Origin: Crinalium sp049646245
GTDB lineage: Bacteria > Cyanobacteriota > Cyanobacteriia > Cyanobacteriales > PCC-9333
NCBI GenBank assembly: GCA_049646245.1
Contig: JBARVL010000009.1
Coordinates: forward strand, 1 to 9,010
Length of the DNA stretch: 9,010 nucleotides
Direction of reading: 5' to 3'
The notes beneath the pieces are model-generated. The model searched no databases and was not told the DNA's origin. It saw only the letters and a list, made by a program, of their open reading frames with translations. Every line of letters starts with the position of its first letter. Position 1 is the first letter of the stretch. This document shows, piece by piece, positions 6,143 to 9,010 of this stretch. The translations under genes and the position numbers were made by a program.

Positions 6143-6198
6143 CAGAGGGGCAGAGGGGCAGAGGGGCAGAGGGGCAGAGGGGCAGAGGAGCAGAGGAG
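6143..6198 (+). repeat. Seven-copy 8-bp tandem repeat, G-quadruplex-prone
   Basis: CAGAGGGG is repeated perfectly five times (6143-6182), then twice as CAGAGGAG (6183-6198). The + strand has five GGGG runs separated by CAGA, a textbook intramolecular G-quadruplex motif. The repeat ends 15 nt before the kinase ATG and contributes the purine-rich AGGAGGA (6194-6200). It fits the class of short tandem repeats known in cyanobacterial intergenic DNA. Copy number is likely to vary between strains through slippage. It fills over half of the permease-kinase gap, and no terminator or clear promoter is visible in the rest. Confidence 0.85.
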
Positions 6199-6200
6199 GA
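6194..6200 (+). promoter_or_regulatory. Shine-Dalgarno-like AGGAGGA of the kinase, formed by the repeat
   Basis: AGGAGGA at 6194-6200 is a near-perfect anti-16S match but stands 13 nt before ATG 6214, longer than the optimum. It comes from the degenerate last units of the 8-bp repeat, so repeat evolution may have created it. Confidence 0.4.
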
Positions 6201-6213
6201 ATTAGAATAAAAT

Positions 6214-9010
6214 ATGCAGGATAGCACAGTAAAACTCCAGGCAGTAATGTCTATAACTCAAACTGCGTCAGCCGATGAAATTAACGAACCAACGCAACAG
6301 ACAGTAGTACTGCTTAATCGCATTGTTTTCGATATCCGCAATACGCTAATTGTAGAGGAAATTCTTCAGAAAACTGTTGATAGCTTATATCAAGCACTGA
6401 ATTTGAGCGTTTGTGCAATTTTTCAGCCTAATTCTAGCGATTTATTTAAAATTAACCACGTTAGCAATGCTACTGTTGATGGGGAAAAGCTGATTGGTAC
6501 AACTAGCCAGATTTATACTGATTACTATCAAGCATTAGCGCAAGGCGAAACAGTTGTTATACAAAATATTGATGCGAGTTTTGCACCGGAAATTCAGTCA
6601 GCAGCTATCGAGTATGGAATTAGCAGTTTGATCCTGGTTCCGCTAGTATATGAGCAGAAATTATGGGGCGGAATTAGTCTGTATCAATTTGATGTAATTA
6701 GGGAATGGACTAAGGAAGAATTATATTTTGTGGAAGCGATCGCACAACACTGTGCAGTGGCTCTTCACCAAGCTCAATTATATCAAAAATCACAAACAGA
6801 AGTTGCCCAACGACGGCAATCAGAAACTTTATTACTCCAAACTACTTCCGAACTGCAATCATTATTTGAAGCATTTCCCGATCTATATTTTCGCCTAGCT
6901 AAGGATGGCACAATTTTGAGTTACCACCCTGGCAGATCTGTAGAATTATATCTAGCGCAAGAGAATTTAGTTAATCAACGTTTGCAAGATATTTTACCAG
7001 GAAATGCCAAGTATCAATGTTACAAAGCATTTCTTCAGGTTTTGAAAACTAACTCATTGGTAGTTGTAGAATACTCATTACCACTCCCTGATGGTGAAAA
7101 GAATTTTGAAGCAAGGTTATTGCCATCCCAAGATCAGCAAGTGATCGTGATTGTGCGCGATATTACTGACCGTAAGCAAATAGAATTAGCACTACAAACA
7201 GCTAAAGAACAGCTAGAAATTAAAGTGGCTGAACGTACTGTGCAATTAACTAATGCTAACGCGCAATTGCATAATGAAATTGTGGAACGCCAGTGGACAG
7301 AAAATCTGTTATCTGGTCAAAATCGCATCATGGAAATGATTGCTAAAGGTACATCACTTCGCAAGGTTTTAAATTTAATTGCTCAGTTTGTAGAAAAACA
7401 ATCTGGTGAAGTTGCGTGTGCGATCGCACTACTAGAAGAAAATGGTATTAACTTAAAGTATTATGTCGCTCCTAGTCTGCCCAAAAAATATGTGCAAAAT
7501 GTTAGCGCGTTAGGAATTAGCCCAAATTTTGCTTCCTGTAACACAACAGATTGTTATCGAAAATCTGTGATTGTATCAGACATTGCGACTGATTTCAAGT
7601 GGCAAAATTTTAGAAATTTAGCACTAACTCAGGGGTTACGAGCTTGTTTTGCGACCCCAATATTAGCAACGACTGGCAACGTATTAGGGATTTTGGAATT
7701 GTATTATAGTACGCCACGCCCGCCTAATTTGAGCGATCGCAAAATAGTAGATATTTTTAGTCAAATAGCAGGAATTGCGATCGAGCGTCAACGAGTAGAA
7801 GAGTCTCGCCAAAGAAGCAAACAGCGATTCCAAAATTTAGTAGAAACTACCAGCGATTGGGTGTGGGAGGTGAATGAAAATGCGATTTATACTTACGTTA
7901 GCCCGAAAATTCGCGATTTATTAGGTTATGAACCAGAGGAAATTTTAGGTAAAACTCCTTTTGATTTGATGCCAGCAGTAGAAGCTGAACGTATTGCTAA
8001 CACTTTCTCGGCAATTTTTACAGCACAACAACCAATATCAGGACTAGAAAATACTAACTTGCACAAAGATGGTCATTTGGTAATTTTAGAAACCAGTTGT
8101 GTGCCAATTTTTGATGCGGATGGGAATTTTTTGGGATATCGTGGTATTGACCGAGATATTACTGAACGTAAACAGGCTGAAGAAGCTTTGCGAACTAGCG
8201 AGAATCGTTTACGAGCGATTATTGATGCTGAACCAGAATGTGTAAAATTAGTTGCGCCTGATGGTACTTTACTAGAAATTAATCCTGCTGGCAGAGCGAT
8301 GATTGAGGCAGATAATGCTGAAGCAGTGATTGGTAAATCAGTTTATCCTTTAGTTGCTCCCGAATATAGACAAGCGTATCAAGCATTAAATGAAAGTGTT
8401 TGTCAAGGTAACAAGGGTAAATTAGAAGTCGAGTTTATTGGATGTAAAGGAAAGCGTATTTGGACGGAAACTCATGCAGTACCTTTGCGGAATGAAGCTG
8501 ATGGCAGTTTAATCCAATTAGCGATCGCACGTGATATTACTGAACGCAAGCAAGCAGAGCAAGCACTTAAAGAAAGTGAAGAAAAGTTCCGTAATTTAGT
8601 TGAGTATACTAACGACTGGGTGTGGGCAAATAATCTTGATGGCGTATTTACATACATTAATCCTAAAGTGCGGGATATCTTAGGATATGAACCCGACGAA
8701 ATGATGGGTAAAACTATTTACGAATTTATGTCTGCGGATGAAGCAAATCGCTTTACTGAAGAGATTGAGCCGTTTATTTTTCAAGGAAAACCGTTCACTA
8801 ATATAGAACAAACACTAATTCACAAACATGGTCGTAAAGTAATTTTAGAAAGTAGTGGATCTCCTGTGTGCGATCGCCAAGGTATTTTACAAGGTTATCG
8901 CGGTATAACTCGTGATATTACCGAGCGCAAACAAGCAGAAATTGAGATAGTTAAGGCGCTAGAAAAAGAGAAAGAACTTAGCGAACTTAAATCTAGTTTT
9001 GTGTCGATGA
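6214..9010 (+). CDS. Multi-sensor GAF/PAS histidine kinase, 3' end cut by the window
   Basis: This open frame encodes the sensory part of a probably cytoplasmic two-component kinase; 932 codons are visible with no stop. Domains in order: GAF1 (about 35-188, ending HCAVALHQAQLY), PAS1 (about 212-325, EAFPDLYFRLAKDG to RDITDRK), a helical linker (about 325-366, AERTVQLTNANAQL), GAF2 (about 370-525, with SCNTTDCYR 441-449, VIVSDIA and LRACFATPIL), PAS2 (539-656), PAS3 (about 664-782), PAS4 (792-909), and a helix entering the HisKA dimerisation domain. The last residues, LKSSFVSM, normally come just before the SHEFRTPL phospho-histidine box, so the catalytic core lies beyond the edge. Each PAS ends in RDIT-(D/E)-RKQ. 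No membrane helix is visible. Neither GAF has the Cys-His pair expected of bilin-binding phytochrome types. An in-frame TAA at 6208 makes ATG 6214 the most upstream start; ATG 6247 is an alternative. Signal and partner are unknown. Confidence 0.92.
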   Translation, partial: MQDSTVKLQAVMSITQTASADEINEPTQQTVVLLNRIVFDIRNTLIVEEILQKTVDSLYQALNLSVCAIFQPNSSDLFKINHVSNATVDGEKLIGTTSQIYTDYYQALAQGETVVIQNIDASFAPEIQSAAIEYGISSLILVPLVYEQKLWGGISLYQFDVIREWTKEELYFVEAIAQHCAVALHQAQLYQKSQTEVAQRRQSETLLLQTTSELQSLFEAFPDLYFRLAKDGTILSYHPGRSVELYLAQENLVNQRLQDILPGNAKYQCYKAFLQVLKTNSLVVVEYSLPLPDGEKNFEARLLPSQDQQVIVIVRDITDRKQIELALQTAKEQLEIKVAERTVQLTNANAQLHNEIVERQWTENLLSGQNRIMEMIAKGTSLRKVLNLIAQFVEKQSGEVACAIALLEENGINLKYYVAPSLPKKYVQNVSALGISPNFASCNTTDCYRKSVIVSDIATDFKWQNFRNLALTQGLRACFATPILATTGNVLGILELYYSTPRPPNLSDRKIVDIFSQIAGIAIERQRVEESRQRSKQRFQNLVETTSDWVWEVNENAIYTYVSPKIRDLLGYEPEEILGKTPFDLMPAVEAERIANTFSAIFTAQQPISGLENTNLHKDGHLVILETSCVPIFDADGNFLGYRGIDRDITERKQAEEALRTSENRLRAIIDAEPECVKLVAPDGTLLEINPAGRAMIEADNAEAVIGKSVYPLVAPEYRQAYQALNESVCQGNKGKLEVEFIGCKGKRIWTETHAVPLRNEADGSLIQLAIARDITERKQAEQALKESEEKFRNLVEYTNDWVWANNLDGVFTYINPKVRDILGYEPDEMMGKTIYEFMSADEANRFTEEIEPFIFQGKPFTNIEQTLIHKHGRKVILESSGSPVCDRQGILQGYRGITRDITERKQAEIEIVKALEKEKELSELKSSFVSM

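Noticed and set aside
6143..6198. Possible CRISPR-like array because of regular repeats.
   Set aside because: The units are 8 bp and head-to-tail with no spacers and no cas gene nearby; this is a simple tandem repeat.
6132..6224. A 30-codon frame running through the 8-bp repeat and overlapping the kinase start.
   Set aside because: Its low-complexity Gly/Arg/Glu/Gln product is what any frame through the octamer repeat would give, and no Shine-Dalgarno sequence precedes it.
6316..7788. The GAF domains as bilin-binding photoreceptor (phytochrome or cyanobacteriochrome) modules.
   Set aside because: The Cys-His chromophore-attachment pair is absent. GAF1 has ISLYQFD where such domains keep their conserved motif, and GAF2 matches the generic GAF type with SC-T and LRAC-TPIL.
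8472..8657. 61-codon minus-strand frame.
   Set aside because: It is antisense to conserved PAS-domain coding sequence in the kinase.

Overview
The window looks like chromosomal DNA of a cyanobacterium, probably a filamentous or otherwise repeat-rich one. The evidence is ten copies of the palindrome GCGATCGC (the cyanobacterial HIP1 octamer, starting at 432, 991, 1538, 1969, 3540, 6736, 7420, 7733, 8521 and 8870), AT-rich coding sequence, a multi-PAS/GAF histidine kinase of cyanobacterial style, and short palindromic or tandem repeats in almost every intergenic gap. No species can be named from the sequence alone.

Layout: 1-224 is a gene-free leader with a terminator-like hairpin and REP-like palindromes. 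225-1265 (+) is glucokinase. 1266-1403 is a convergent gap with a long-armed inverted repeat. 1404-2768 (-) is a lipoprotein sugar-binding protein of the MalE type. 2769-2891 is a divergent intergenic region with a 12-bp palindrome and three 10-bp direct repeats. 2892-4220 (+) is a second MalE-type lipoprotein, followed by a MalF-type permease (preferred start 4379, end 5275) and a MalG-type permease (5289-6110). After a 103-bp gap filled largely by an 8-bp tandem repeat, a large sensor kinase starts at 6214 and runs off the right edge just as its histidine-kinase core begins.

Functionally the window reads as a carbohydrate-uptake locus. Two surface lipoproteins could capture a sugar or glucoside, the two permeases form the membrane channel, and glucokinase could phosphorylate glucose released from the imported substrate. 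No ABC ATPase is encoded here, so the permeases presumably use a MalK/MsiK-like subunit encoded elsewhere. The transported sugar cannot be read from sequence; relatives include the cyanobacterial glucosylglycerol (Ggt) and glucoside (Gls) importers. A role for the kinase in controlling the transporter is only a guess from proximity.

I see no CRISPR array, transposase, toxin-antitoxin pair, phage gene or RNA gene, and no clearly new biological system. The best second-look items are in the non-coding DNA: a small G-rich element between the second binding protein and its permease, bounded by 19-bp perfect direct repeats that include a possible permease start codon, and a perfect run of GGGG/CAGA units with strong G-quadruplex potential in the kinase leader. 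An internal PAS duplication in the kinase is also notable.
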